Assembly: GCF_041228105.1 (NCBI RefSeq)
Contig: NZ_CP166097.1
Span: forward strand, 1,240,001 to 1,304,000
DNA from: Pectobacterium aroidearum
GTDB taxonomy: Bacteria; Pseudomonadota; Gammaproteobacteria; Enterobacterales; Enterobacteriaceae
DNA length: 64,000 nucleotides
Direction of reading: 5' to 3'
How positions within the stretch are numbered: the first letter of the stretch is position 1; every line of letters begins with the position of its first letter. Under the pieces are notes generated by a model. It saw nothing but the letters and a program-made list of their open reading frames with translations, was not told the DNA's origin and ran no database searches. A program made the position numbers and the translations under genes. This document shows positions 14,354-23,999 of the stretch, one piece after another.

Positions 14354-14408
14354 CTCTGGTAGACTCTCCCTTATGGTAAAAACGGCAAGTCTGACATAAA
14401 CGAAAACG

Positions 14409-15146
14409 ATGAGCACTGAAATTACGCGACAAATCGTCCTGGATACAGAAACCACCGGTATGAATATGCTGGGGGTTCACTACGAAGGGCATAAAATTAT
14501 CGAGATCGGTGCGGTTGAAGTGATCAACCGCCGCCTGACGGGCCGTCATTTTCACGTCTATATTAAACCCGATCGTTTAGTGGATCCCGAAGCGTATAAC
14601 GTGCACGGTATCAGCGATGAGTTTCTTGCCGACAAACCGACGTATGCGGATATTGTGGATGATTTTCTCGATTTTATCCGTGGCGCGGAACTGGTCATCC
14701 ATAACGCAACGTTTGATATCGGCTTTATGGATTATGAATTTCGGTTGCTGAACCGAGATCTTCCCAAGACAGAGACGTTTTGTAAGATCACCGATAGCCT
14801 GCTTATGGCGCGGAAGATCTTTCCCGGTAAGCGTAACAGTTTGGATGCGCTCTGCGATCGCTATCAGATAGATAACAGCAAGCGTACGCTGCACGGCGCA
14901 TTGCTCGATGCCGAGATTCTGGCTGAAGTTTATCTGGCGATGACCGGTGGTCAAACGTCTTTGACTTTCTCGATGGAAGGTGAAACGCAGCAGAAGAACG
15001 AGAATACCGAAACGATCCAGAGAATTGTCCGTCCTCAATCGGCGTTAAAGGTGCTTTACGCCGATGAAGCTGAGCTAGTCGCGCATGAACAGCGTCTGGA
15101 TTTGATTGCTAAAAAAGGCGGTAGTTGCCTGTGGCGAGCGGAATAA
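14409..15146 (+). CDS. dnaQ: DnaQ, DNA polymerase III epsilon subunit (3'-5' proofreading exonuclease)
   Basis: 245-residue proofreading subunit of the polymerase III core (alpha-epsilon-theta). DEDDh exonuclease motifs: Exo[10 protein letters not shown] (Asp12, Glu14), Exo[20 protein letters not shown] (Asp103 region), and Exo[20 protein letters not shown] (His162, Asp167). A linker rich in Gln/Glu/Asn (about 185-205) leads to the C-terminal alpha-binding tail, ending [11 protein letters not shown]. It is divergent from rnhA with only 55 bases between the starts, so the promoters overlap as they do in E. coli. Confidence 0.97.
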   Translation: MSTEITRQIVLDTETTGMNMLGVHYEGHKIIEIGAVEVINRRLTGRHFHVYIKPDRLVDPEAYNVHGISDEFLADKPTYADIVDDFLDFIRGAELVIHNATFDIGFMDYEFRLLNRDLPKTETFCKITDSLLMARKIFPGKRNSLDALCDRYQIDNSKRTLHGALLDAEILAEVYLAMTGGQTSLTFSMEGETQQKNENTETIQRIVRPQSALKVLYADEAELVAHEQRLDLIAKKGGSCLWRAE

Positions 15147-15190
15147 CGCCGCCAGCGTATCGCCCTCTGTATTGCAAAATGGCGAGGTCG

Positions 15191-15207
15191 CTCACCCCAT
15201 GGGTGAG
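15191..15207 (+). terminator. Hairpin after dnaQ (possible weak terminator)
   Basis: CTCACCC/GGGTGAG with a three-base loop lies 44 bases after the dnaQ stop. There is no T run, so termination is uncertain. Confidence 0.35.
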
Positions 15208-15264
15208 AGAATAGTCAGTAAGATGAAATTATAAGCAAACAGAAACGGTTAGTTATAAAAAGCA

Positions 15265-15293
15265 TTGACGTAATAGTGCCATCATCTTAGTAT
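15265..15293 (+). promoter_or_regulatory. Promoter of the second tRNA-Asp gene
   Basis: TTGACG (15265-15270) and TAGTAT (15288-15293) with 17-base spacing are followed by a C/G-rich discriminator. The tRNA begins 24 bases after the -10. Confidence 0.7.
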
Positions 15294-15317
15294 TCATCCC
15301 GCTCAGTGAGCATGAGT

Positions 15318-15394
15318 GGAGCGGTAGTTCAGTTGGTTAGAATACCTGCCTGTCACGCAGGGGGTCGCGGGTTCGAGCCCCGTCCGTTCCGCCA
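15318..15394 (+). tRNA. aspV: tRNA-Asp (GTC anticodon), single-gene unit
   Basis: 77 bases identical to the copy at 9761-9837, including the encoded CCA. It has its own promoter and terminator. Its position after dnaQ corresponds to aspV in E. coli. Confidence 0.98.
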
Positions 15395-15406
15395 CTTATT
15401 ATGAAA

Positions 15407-15437
15407 GCCCTGAATCAGAAATGGTTCAGGGTTTTTT
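15407..15437 (+). terminator. Terminator of the second tRNA-Asp
   Basis: The stem GCCCTGAA / TTCAGGGT is followed by six T residues, 12 bases after the tRNA. Confidence 0.85.
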
Positions 15438-15487
15438 CATTTCTGGGTCTATCAGAAATACTGTAGAAAAGCGTTTGTAGGAAAATG

Positions 15488-15516
15488 CGGCCACCCAGAA
15501 AGCAGTGGCCGTTTTT

Positions 15517-15518
<2 letters not shown>
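15488..15518. terminator. Terminator at the nrdF end (plus-strand T run, usable both ways)
   Basis: CGGCCAC (15488-15494) pairs with GTGGCCG (15505-15511) and is followed by seven T on the plus strand; on the minus strand it is followed by CATTTTCC. It touches the nrdF stop codon, so it can end nrdHIEF transcription and also block read-through from the tRNA. Confidence 0.7.
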
Positions 15519-16503
<985 letters not shown>

Positions 16504-18669
16504 TTATAGCGCACAGGACACACAGCCCTGAACTTCGGTGCCTTCCAGCGCCATCTGCCGTATGCGAATGTAATAAATAGTCTTAATACCTTTTGTCCAG
16601 GCGTAGATCTGCGCTTTATTGATGTCTCGCGTGGTGGCGGTATCACGGAAAAATAGCGTCAGCGACAGCCCCTGATCGACGTGCTGCGTGGCGGCGGCAT
16701 AGGTGTCGATAATCTTCTGCGGCCCAATCTCATAGGCGTCCTGGTAATACTCGAGATTGTCATTGTTCATGTAAGGTGCGGGGTAGTAGACGCGGCCGAT
16801 CTTGCCCTCTTTACGAATTTCGATGCGTGACACAATCGGGTGGATGCTGGACGTCGAGTGGTTGATATACGAAATCGAACCAGTCGGTGGAACAGCCTGC
16901 AAGTTCTGGTTATAAATGCCGTGGGCAATAACAGATTCGCGTAGCGCCGCCCAGTCCTGCTGAGTAGGAATGTGGATATCGGCTTGTTCAAACAGTTCAC
17001 GGGCGCGCGCGGTTGTGGGCTCCCAGCACTGTTCAATGTATTTATCAAAATACTCGCCTGTGGCGTATTTGGAGTGCTCGAAGCCCGAGAAGCGCTGGTT
17101 CCGTTCTATGGCTAGCGCATTCGATGCCCGAATCGCGTGGAAAGCGACGGTATAGAAATAGATATTGGTGAAATCGACGGCTTCTTCTGTGCCGTAAAAG
17201 ATACGCTCTTTCGCCAGATAGCCGTGCAGGTTCATCTGACCTAAACCAATCGCATGGGATTCGTCGTTGCCTTTTTCGATGGATGGCACGGAGCGGATAT
17301 GGCTCATATCGGAAACGGCGGTCAGTGCGCGGATCGCCATCTCAACCGTCTGGCCGAAATCGGGCGAAGCCATCGCGTTAGCAATATTCATCGAACCGAG
17401 GTTACAGGAGATGTCCTTGCCAATGTGGCGATAGCCGAGATCGTCATCGTACAGGCTGGCGTCGTTGACCTGCAAAATCTCAGAGCACAGGTTGCTCATA
17501 TTGATGCGGCCGTGAATCGGATTTGCGCGATTCACCGTATCCTCAAACATCATGTAGGGATAACCGGACTCAAACTGGATTTCGGCGAGGATCTGGAAGA
17601 ATTCGCGCGCCTTGATTTGGGATTTACGGATGCGCTTATCGTTTACCATCTCGTGGTATTTTTCGGTGACGCTAATTTCTGATAGCGGTACGCCATAAAC
17701 CTGCTCGACGTCATAAGGCGAGAACAGGTACATCACCTGATTATTCTTCGCCAACTGGAACGTGATATCGGGAATGACCACACCCAAAGACAATGTTTTG
17801 ATTCGAATTTTCTCATCGGCATTTTCCCGCTTGGTATCCAGAAAACGCAGAATATCCGGGTGATGCGCATTGAGGTACACTGCGCCAGCCCCCTGACGAG
17901 CACCAAGCTGGTTGGCGTAGGAGAACGCGTCTTCGAGCATTTTCATGATCGGAATAATGCCGGACGACTGGTTTTCGATACGTTTGATCGGCGCACCGGT
18001 TTCGCGGATGTTGCTGAGCATGAATGCAACGCCGCCGCCGCGTTTTGAGAGCTGAAGCGCGGAGTTAATGGCTCGACCAATCGACTCCATATTGTCTTCA
18101 ATACGCAGCAGGAAGCAGGAGACCAGTTCGCCGCGCTGCTTTTTACCGCAGTTGAGGAACGTGGGGGTGGCGGGCTGGAAGCGCCCGCTGATGATCTCAT
18201 CGACCAGCGCGCCAGCCAGTGCGGTGTCCCCTTTGGCGAGGGTTAGTGCCACAAGACAGACGCGATCTTCGTAGCGCTCCAGATAGCGCTTGCCGTCAAA
18301 GGTTTTTAGCGTATAGCCAGTGTAGTATTTGAACGCACCTAGAAAGGTTTGAAAGCGGAACTTGTGAGCGTAAGCCTGCTGGAAAAGACTCTTGATGAAA
18401 TCGAAGCTGTATTGATCCAACACTTCCGCTTCGTAGTAGCCTTCTTCAACTAAATAACGCAGCTTTTCTTCCAGATTGTGGAAGAACACGGTGTTCTGGT
18501 TGACGTGTTGTAGGAAATAACGGCGCGCCGCGAGCTTATCCATCTCGAACTGGATATTTCCCTCTGCGTCGTAGAGGTTAAGCATCGCGTTCAGCGCGTG
18601 GTAATCGAGCGAGTGGGCATCTGAGTCGGCTTTGGTTGCCTTTGCACTCACGTGGTCTGTTGTTGCCAA
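16504..18669 (-). CDS. nrdE: NrdE, class Ib ribonucleotide reductase alpha (catalytic) subunit
   Basis: 721-residue catalytic subunit that reduces ribonucleoside diphosphates to deoxyribonucleoside diphosphates. The paired redox Cys are in [15 protein letters not shown] (about 180) and in the NLCSEILQ segment, where the Cys carries the thiyl radical next to the catalytic Asn and Glu. The shuttle thiols are in the C-terminal GCVSCAL. Class Ib enzymes lack the long N-terminal ATP cone of NrdA, which fits the start [13 protein letters not shown]. The first 22 bases overlap the end of nrdI, implying translational coupling. Slightly longer than E. coli NrdE (714) because of a longer variable N-terminus. 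Confidence 0.97.
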   Translation of the reverse strand: MATTDHVSAKATKADSDAHSLDYHALNAMLNLYDAEGNIQFEMDKLAARRYFLQHVNQNTVFFHNLEEKLRYLVEEGYYEAEVLDQYSFDFIKSLFQQAYAHKFRFQTFLGAFKYYTGYTLKTFDGKRYLERYEDRVCLVALTLAKGDTALAGALVDEIISGRFQPATPTFLNCGKKQRGELVSCFLLRIEDNMESIGRAINSALQLSKRGGGVAFMLSNIRETGAPIKRIENQSSGIIPIMKMLEDAFSYANQLGARQGAGAVYLNAHHPDILRFLDTKRENADEKIRIKTLSLGVVIPDITFQLAKNNQVMYLFSPYDVEQVYGVPLSEISVTEKYHEMVNDKRIRKSQIKAREFFQILAEIQFESGYPYMMFEDTVNRANPIHGRINMSNLCSEILQVNDASLYDDDLGYRHIGKDISCNLGSMNIANAMASPDFGQTVEMAIRALTAVSDMSHIRSVPSIEKGNDESHAIGLGQMNLHGYLAKERIFYGTEEAVDFTNIYFYTVAFHAIRASNALAIERNQRFSGFEHSKYATGEYFDKYIEQCWEPTTARARELFEQADIHIPTQQDWAALRESVIAHGIYNQNLQAVPPTGSISYINHSTSSIHPIVSRIEIRKEGKIGRVYYPAPYMNNDNLEYYQDAYEIGPQKIIDTYAAATQHVDQGLSLTLFFRDTATTRDINKAQIYAWTKGIKTIYYIRIRQMALEGTEVQGCVSCAL

Positions 18670-19055
18670 AATTCAGTTACTCCCTTACGCACATTTGCAA
18701 CGTCTTCTGCCGTGCCGAGCAATTCAAAGCGGTACAGGTAAGGCACCTGGCATTTCTGCGCAATGATGTCGCCGGCGATGCAATACGCTGCACCGAAATT
18801 GGTATTGCCTGCGGCAATCACGCCGCGCAGGTAAGCGCGATTGTGTGGATCGTTGAGAAAGATGATGACCTGACGCGGCACAGCTCCTTTCGTGCTGCCT
18901 CCGCCGTAGCTGGGGACAACCAGAATATAGGGGCGATCAACTTTCAATGCAGGCTGTTCTGTCGCTATCGGGATTCTCAGGGCTGGCAAGCCAACCCTGG
19001 AAATGAAGCGATGCGTGTTTTCCGACTGGCTGGAGAAATAGACCAGCGGGTTCAT
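18648..19055 (-). CDS. nrdI: NrdI, flavodoxin-like activator of class Ib ribonucleotide reductase
   Basis: 135-residue flavoprotein that delivers an oxidant, generated at its FMN, to assemble the Mn(III)2-tyrosyl radical in NrdF (known for E. coli). The FMN phosphate loop is at the N-terminus, [13 protein letters not shown]. The glycine-rich segment [17 protein letters not shown] (about 48-65) is characteristic of NrdI. Its stop lies inside nrdE, and its start is 9 bases after the nrdH stop, so the operon is tightly packed. Confidence 0.96.
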   Translation of the reverse strand: MNPLVYFSSQSENTHRFISRVGLPALRIPIATEQPALKVDRPYILVVPSYGGGSTKGAVPRQVIIFLNDPHNRAYLRGVIAAGNTNFGAAYCIAGDIIAQKCQVPYLYRFELLGTAEDVANVRKGVTEFWQQQTT

Positions 19056-19064
19056 ATTGCCCCC

Positions 19065-19304
19065 TTACTGCAATTGCAAGGCGGCGTTCAACGTACTGAT
19101 CTTGTCTGGGCGGAAGCCGCTCCAATGATCGTCGGCCGTCATCACGACGGGCACCTGCTGATAGCCCAACGCTCTTACCTGCTGTAACGCCTGTTCATCT
19201 TCAGTTAAGTCCACCAGTTGATAGTGAATTCCTTGCTTATCCAGCGCACGACATGTGGCGTTGCATTGAACACAATCTGGCTTAGTGAAAATAGTAATAC
19301 GCAT
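19065..19304 (-). CDS. nrdH: NrdH, glutaredoxin-like electron donor for NrdEF
   Basis: 79-residue redoxin with a CVQC active site (residues 11-14) in MRITIFTKPDCVQC and the cis-Pro segment QVPVV (about 50). The WSGFRPDKI segment near the C-terminus is the NrdH signature that separates it from true glutaredoxins. It takes electrons from thioredoxin reductase and reduces NrdE. It is the first gene of nrdHIEF. Confidence 0.95.
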   Translation of the reverse strand: MRITIFTKPDCVQCNATCRALDKQGIHYQLVDLTEDEQALQQVRALGYQQVPVVMTADDHWSGFRPDKISTLNAALQLQ

Positions 19305-19410
19305 GATTCGTATTTACCCTTTGGCGTGAAAGAAGTATGTCGGAGCGGTTATCCTCAGGGTATGTGTACCCGAACCGATCCACTGGGTTGCGACGCGTTA
19401 CGCGAGCGCC

Positions 19411-19466
19411 ACACAAAGAATACTAGATGTAGGTGTTTTAAATTTCAACCACACAAGATATATGAT
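19411..19466 (-). promoter_or_regulatory. Possible NrdR-box region upstream of nrdHIEF
   Basis: ACACAAGATATATGAT (19451-19466) matches 12 of 16 positions of the NrdR-box consensus as I recall it. A second, weaker ACACAAAGAATACTAG lies at 19411-19426. Enterobacterial nrdHIEF operons are controlled by paired NrdR boxes, usually about three helical turns apart. The spacing here (40 bases) is wider than usual, so this is tentative. The rest of the gap up to 19689 shows no gene. Confidence 0.35.
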
Positions 19467-19689
19467 TTTTAGTTGACCTTAGACAAATTGATGCAAACCC
19501 AGATGCAGCAAGGCTGGCAGAGAATGCAAGTAAAAAATGCAGAAAGAAATAAATGTGATGCGCATCATTTTTGACGAAATAGTGTGCGAAGAAATGAAAG
19601 GGAGGGGTGGGAGATGGAAAGTGCTGTTTTTACCCGATCCGAATAGAGCAGTGATTCGGATTGATGACAATGTCTGATATTAGGGGAAG

Positions 19690-19728
19690 CACGGTGATGA
19701 GGTTCCCGTAGGGATACCTCGCACCGTG
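19690..19728. other. Long interrupted hairpin beyond the speD 3' end
   Basis: CACGGTG (19690-19696) pairs with CACCGTG (19722-19728). Inside it TGAGGT pairs with ACCTCG (one wobble) and TCCC pairs with GGGA around a three-base loop. There is no T run on either strand, so it is not a canonical terminator. It begins 62 bases past the speD stop codon. Confidence 0.6.
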
Positions 19729-19790
19729 ATAGCCCCGGGTATCTCCGATCTCGGTTTACCAAAGGCAGCATCGCTGCCTGATGCGATCGA

Positions 19791-20585
19791 TTACAGGACG
19801 GGCAGGTTTCTGCCGTAATAGATTTCCTGCATTTCGTGATACAGCAGATCGGTAATTCTTTTCCGTTCAGCAGCGTTGAGTTCTTCTGGGCTGACGTTGA
19901 ACAGGTAGTGTTTCAGGTCGAAGTCTTTCAATAACATCTTGGTATGGAAGATATTTTCCTGATACACGTTCACGTCCATCATATGATAGAGCGATTTCAT
20001 GTCCTCGGACATGAAGTTCTGAACTGAATTAATCTGGTGGTCGATGAAATGTTTTATGCCATTGACATCACGGGTAAATCCTCGCACGCGATAGTCGATG
20101 GTCACAATATCGGATTCCAGCTGGTGGATGAGATAGTTCAGCGCCTTCAGCGGTGAAATCACGCCACAGGTAGACACTTCGATATCCGCGCGGAAAGTAC
20201 AAAGCCCGCCTTCTGGATGGCTTTCTGGATAGGTATGAACACAGATATGGCTTTTATCCAGATGGGCAACGACGGAGTTGGGCAGTGGCCCTGGGTGCTC
20301 TGAGGTATCAACATCTCGTGGGTCGATGGGTTCTTCGCTGACCAGAATGGTCACGCTAGCACCTTGTGGTTCATAGTCCTGACGCGCGATGTTAAGGACA
20401 TTGGCACCGATAATTGAGCAGGTTTTAGTGAGGATTTCTGTTAAACGGTTAGCGTTATATTGTTCGTCTATATAGGCGATATAACCGTCACGATCGTCGG
20501 CCGTTTTGGTGTAACAGATATCGTAGATACAAAAACTCAGGCTTTTCGTCAGGTTGTTAAAGCCGTGTAGTTTCAGCTTGTGCAA
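19791..20585 (-). CDS. speD: SpeD, S-adenosylmethionine decarboxylase proenzyme
   Basis: 264-residue proenzyme that cuts itself at a Lys-Ser bond to make a pyruvoyl cofactor, then decarboxylates SAM to supply aminopropyl groups for spermidine. The cleavage segment [19 protein letters not shown] (about 102-120) includes the Ser that becomes pyruvoyl, and the downstream [13 protein letters not shown] carries the conserved Cys. Length equals E. coli SpeD (264). It follows speE on the same strand with a 45-base gap, the usual speED operon. Confidence 0.97.
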   Translation of the reverse strand: MHKLKLHGFNNLTKSLSFCIYDICYTKTADDRDGYIAYIDEQYNANRLTEILTKTCSIIGANVLNIARQDYEPQGASVTILVSEEPIDPRDVDTSEHPGPLPNSVVAHLDKSHICVHTYPESHPEGGLCTFRADIEVSTCGVISPLKALNYLIHQLESDIVTIDYRVRGFTRDVNGIKHFIDHQINSVQNFMSEDMKSLYHMMDVNVYQENIFHTKMLLKDFDLKHYLFNVSPEELNAAERKRITDLLYHEMQEIYYGRNLPVL

Positions 20586-20630
20586 TTTACGTCACCCCCT
20601 TGTGGTTATGTGATCACCCTAAGTGATGGA

Positions 20631-21494
20631 TTATTGCGCATTCTGTAGCGCGCTTAATAGATACTGTGGCAGGGCAAAACTGCCGATATGAACATCAGGC
20701 GTGTAATAGCGACAGGTAATCCCTGACTGCGCAAAACGTTGGCGCAGTGTGGTGGCGTCTATCTGGCGCAGTGCCGGGTTATTGCTGGCCCAGGCGAACG
20801 TCATAATACCGCCGTAGTACGTTGGGATCGCCGCCTGATAAAAGCTGACATCCTTGAAATAGTGGCCGAGCTTTTTATGGCTGCCGACGGCTTCATCCTG
20901 TTGCAGGAAACACACGCCATTCTGCGCGACGAAAATTCCGTCTTCATTCAGGCAGCGGGCACAACCCTGATAGAAATCAGAGGTGAACAGGCTTTCGCCG
21001 GGGCCGATGGAGTCGGTGCAATCGGAAATGATGACGTCAAACTTGTCGCTGCACTGTCTGACGAAATTCACGCCGTCATCAATCACCAGATTAAAACGCG
21101 GGTCGTCATAGCTACCAGCACTGTGATTGGGCAAATACTGGCGACAGAATTCCACTACGCCTGCATCGATCTCCACCATCGTGATATGTTCGACGCCGTG
21201 ATGTCGGCTGACTTCCCGCAGCATACCGCCATCGCCGCCACCGATAATCAGTACGCGTTTGGCGTTGCCGTGTGACAGTAGAGGGACGTGGGTGAGCATT
21301 TCGTGATAGATGAATTCATCGCGCTCGGTGGTTTGCACCACGCCGTCAAGCGCCATTACACGGCCTAATGCGTCGTTTTCAAAGATGATGAGATCTTGAT
21401 GATCGGTCTTCTCGTGATACAGCACGCGATCAACCGAAAAATACTGGCCAAAGTTGGCATGTAGGGTTTCATACCAAATTTCTTTCTGGGACAT
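20631..21494 (-). CDS. speE: SpeE, spermidine synthase
   Basis: 287-residue aminopropyltransferase that joins putrescine and decarboxylated SAM into spermidine. The Rossmann glycine loop [14 protein letters not shown] (about 80-93) binds the nucleoside, [12 protein letters not shown] carries the acidic ribose ligand, and the catalytic Asp is in [15 protein letters not shown] (about 155-169). Length equals the E. coli enzyme (288). It is the first gene of speED; yacC lies 111 bases upstream on the same strand. Confidence 0.97.
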   Translation of the reverse strand: MSQKEIWYETLHANFGQYFSVDRVLYHEKTDHQDLIIFENDALGRVMALDGVVQTTERDEFIYHEMLTHVPLLSHGNAKRVLIIGGGDGGMLREVSRHHGVEHITMVEIDAGVVEFCRQYLPNHSAGSYDDPRFNLVIDDGVNFVRQCSDKFDVIISDCTDSIGPGESLFTSDFYQGCARCLNEDGIFVAQNGVCFLQQDEAVGSHKKLGHYFKDVSFYQAAIPTYYGGIMTFAWASNNPALRQIDATTLRQRFAQSGITCRYYTPDVHIGSFALPQYLLSALQNAQ

Positions 21495-21605
21495 GTTAGG
21501 GCTTCCTCCGCGATAACAGCCATGAAAATTGGCGCGCCATCATAGCCGACTCTTTTGTCGCTTGCACGGTCAAATTTCAGTCAGCGCGGAGGAGGGAGGA
21601 GGGGA

Positions 21606-21953
21606 TTACTGCGCGTAGGAGAGCAAGCCGAGTGAATTACGTGCCAGAGACTGGCATTTCTTCGGGGTAGGAATCGCAATTTTACTCAGATCGCGATAAC
21701 TGTCTTCACCCATCGCCGTCATATCATAAGCGCTGTAATTGCTGAGGTCCCAGCGGTTTTGCTGGGCAAAGGCGACCAGCGTCCGACGAATCTGTTCATT
21801 CGGTAGATCTTGATAGCCGCAGTGGTTTTTCAGATAAACAAAGATCGCGGTCAGATCGGCCAGATCTTCCGCTTCAAATTCATTCAGCGCCTTGCTGGCG
21901 GAAGAGAAGCTCATCAGGCTTAGCAGGAGCAGAGCCAGCGCAGAGTTTTTCAT
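21606..21953 (-). CDS. yacC: YacC family secreted protein of unknown function
   Basis: 115-residue protein with a signal peptide (about 1-22, MKNSALALLLLSLMSFSSAS then KA). The mature part ADLTAIFVYLKNHCGYQDLP followed by ALGED-like DLSKIAIPTPKKCQSLARNS has two Cys that could form a disulfide. It is very similar to E. coli YacC, which sits at the same place upstream of speE. No function is established for the family. The ERIC element starting near 22037 lies just upstream of its promoter region. Confidence 0.85.
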   Translation of the reverse strand: MKNSALALLLLSLMSFSSASKALNEFEAEDLADLTAIFVYLKNHCGYQDLPNEQIRRTLVAFAQQNRWDLSNYSAYDMTAMGEDSYRDLSKIAIPTPKKCQSLARNSLGLLSYAQ

Positions 21954-22036
21954 GGTTGAACCTGTTCCAAATATCGTCAGATGACGTTATCACAGATATC
22001 CCATGCGGTTCCAAGTTTTCTTACGGGAAACATCTG

Positions 22037-22163
22037 ATATCCCCGTCATTCTTCAAGCTGCATGTGCGTTGGCTTTCCTCGCTCACCCCAGTCACTTACT
22101 TATGTAAGTTCCTGGGGATTCGCTGTGTCGCCGCCTGCTTGCAACTCGAATTATTTAGGGGAT
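22037..22163. repeat. ERIC (IRU) element, full length
   Basis: About 127 bp, beginning ATATCCCCGTCATTCTTCAAG and ending CTCGAATTATTTAGGGGAT. The core CTCACCCCAGTCACTTAC / GTAAGTTCCTGGGGATTC matches the sites of the ERIC-2 and ERIC-1R typing primers. It fills most of the 350-bp gap between yacC and the iron ABC permease. Confidence 0.9.
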
Positions 22164-22309
22164 TGCGAGAAAAAGTCGAGGCCAAAAAGGCGGAAAAATA
22201 ATAAGCGCAATCTTTTGAAATGGTTAATATTTATTTTACTGCCGTGTGGTGATGAAAATCACCTTGAGGCAATCGCAGGATTAAAGCCCATTTATCGTTG
22301 TTTGATACG

Positions 22310-23995
22310 ATGACGCCGCCGTCAGGCTCTGTTATTAATAACAGCGATCTCATCCAATACAGTTTTGATTCTATGATCTCCGGTGTCTGGCGCGTCAGTA
22401 GTTGGTTGTTGGCGGGACTGTTGCTGCTTCCTTTAGCAACGGTTTTTTATCAGGCTTTTTTTGCCGATGGGGTGGGATTCGCCCAACTGTGGCAAATCGG
22501 GTTACCCACCTACCTGATACATTCTGTCGTTATCGTGATTGGCACGCTTCTCTTCAGCTTACTGTTTGGGTTGCCTTCGGCCTGGTTTATCGCCATGTAT
22601 CGCTTTCCCGGCCATCGTGTATTGCAATGGGCACTTTGCCTGCCGATCGCGATGCCCGCGTTCTTGCTTGCTTACCTTTATACCGATGCGTTACGACATC
22701 TGTCGCCGTTGTTGCGGGAAGGCGGTCTGCAGATTGTATCGTCGTGGGAGGAATTCCACGTTGCTGGGCTATCTGCTTCACTGGGCTGCGTAAGTCTGGT
22801 GTTAGCGCTGGTGTTGTATCCCTACATTTACCTGTTGGTACGCGAGGCGCTAGTGAAGCAGCCGGCCAGCTTGATTCACTCGGCTCGTTTACTGAATCAA
22901 ACGCGTTCCCAGGTTTTGCGCCGCTTATGTTTGCCTATTGCGCTGCCTGCAATTGCCTGCGGTGGCGCGTTAGTGGTGGTCGAGACATTGGGCGATTATG
23001 GCGCGGCGTCCTACCTTAATATTCCAACCATGACAACACAGGTGCTGGATATCTGGCAGAAGCAGGGCGATCTCGGCGCAGCTGCACGCCTTGGTGTCTT
23101 GATCTTGCCTGCGATCTTCCTCTTGATGTTTCTGGTTAATCTTTGGCGCCGTAAGCAGAAAATTTATCAAGCTCAAGCGAACGCCTCTCAGGTGGCTCCG
23201 CCCGTGTTGAGTGGGTGGCGCAGCAAGGTGGTGCGTGGCTACTGTTGGGGAATCGTTTGTCTGTCGTTCCTGTTCCCGGTGCTGTATCTGTTATTTCTGG
23301 CGCTCCGGCACATGATGTCGGTATGGGATATGGCGTTCCTCCACGCGATAATGAATAGCCTGTTAGCCTCCGCCACCGCGACAGCCATCATTACGCTGAT
23401 GGCGCTATCGTTTATCTTCTACACGCGCATGGCTGGGATCTTTGCCAATCAGACGCCAGTTCGGCTGGTCAGCCTGAGTTTTGCTTTACCCGGTGCGGTA
23501 TTGGCCGTTGGGCTATTTACCTTGCTGTCGCTGGTGGATAACGGAATTAATCTGTTTGCCCGCGCTGCGGGGTTACCGACCGCGGATGCTCTGCTGGCCG
23601 GGTCGCTGTTTATTCTTATCCTCGCCTATAGCGTTAAATTCGGGCGTCTGATGCTGGACAGCCTGGAGCGCAGTATGGACGCCATTCCGCGCTCGCTGGA
23701 CAGCGCGAGCCTTGTACTGGGCGCCTCTCCCCTCAGCCGTTGGTCGCGCGTGCATATTCCGCTGTTGCGTCGCAGCCTGTTCATCGGGGCGCTGCTGATT
23801 TTTACGGAAAGTATGAAAGAGCTGAATGTCTCACTGCTGCTGCGCCCTTTTGGGATTGATACGTTGGCAACGTATGTTTTCCGCTTTACGGCGAGTGAGC
23901 AGGTTGCGTCATTTGCCTTTCCTGCGCTGGTGCTGGTGGCGGTGGGGCTTATCCCCGTTTTCTGGCTGAATCGCGCACTGAATATAAAAGGATAA
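22310..23995 (+). CDS. Iron(III)-type ABC transporter permease (FbpB/AfuB family)
   Basis: About 561-residue inner-membrane permease with two fused halves, each with roughly six membrane helices, typical of FbpB/SfuB/AfuB permeases of ferric-iron importers. Each half carries an EAA loop, e.g. QTRSQVLRRLCLPIALPA (about residue 205) and LGASPLSRWSRVHIPLLRRS (about 475). The start is uncertain: TTG 22298, ATG 22310 and ATG 22373 are all in frame. None has a strong ribosome site; ATG 22310 is used here. The ATPase gene follows after 4 bases. No periplasmic binding-protein gene is adjacent, which is unusual for this family. The substrate (iron) is inferred from family only. Confidence 0.85.
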   Translation: MTPPSGSVINNSDLIQYSFDSMISGVWRVSSWLLAGLLLLPLATVFYQAFFADGVGFAQLWQIGLPTYLIHSVVIVIGTLLFSLLFGLPSAWFIAMYRFPGHRVLQWALCLPIAMPAFLLAYLYTDALRHLSPLLREGGLQIVSSWEEFHVAGLSASLGCVSLVLALVLYPYIYLLVREALVKQPASLIHSARLLNQTRSQVLRRLCLPIALPAIACGGALVVVETLGDYGAASYLNIPTMTTQVLDIWQKQGDLGAAARLGVLILPAIFLLMFLVNLWRRKQKIYQAQANASQVAPPVLSGWRSKVVRGYCWGIVCLSFLFPVLYLLFLALRHMMSVWDMAFLHAIMNSLLASATATAIITLMALSFIFYTRMAGIFANQTPVRLVSLSFALPGAVLAVGLFTLLSLVDNGINLFARAAGLPTADALLAGSLFILILAYSVKFGRLMLDSLERSMDAIPRSLDSASLVLGASPLSRWSRVHIPLLRRSLFIGALLIFTESMKELNVSLLLRPFGIDTLATYVFRFTASEQVASFAFPALVLVAVGLIPVFWLNRALNIKG

Positions 23996-23999
23996 TCAC

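Noticed and set aside
14354-14455. N-terminal extension of RnhA by 34 residues
   Set aside because: It would overlap dnaQ and lacks likeness to any RNase HI; the MRKQVEIF start fits the family.
9761-15394. The two tRNA-Asp copies as attachment sites of an integrated element
   Set aside because: The block between them holds core housekeeping genes (mltD, rnhA, dnaQ) and no integrase, so it is not an island.
22037-22163. Possible CRISPR-type repeats among the recurring intergenic sequences
   Set aside because: The recurring units are ERIC elements, kilobases apart, with no spacers and no cas genes.
22163-22310. Fur box upstream of the iron-type ABC permease
   Set aside because: No stretch matched the Fur consensus well enough to report.
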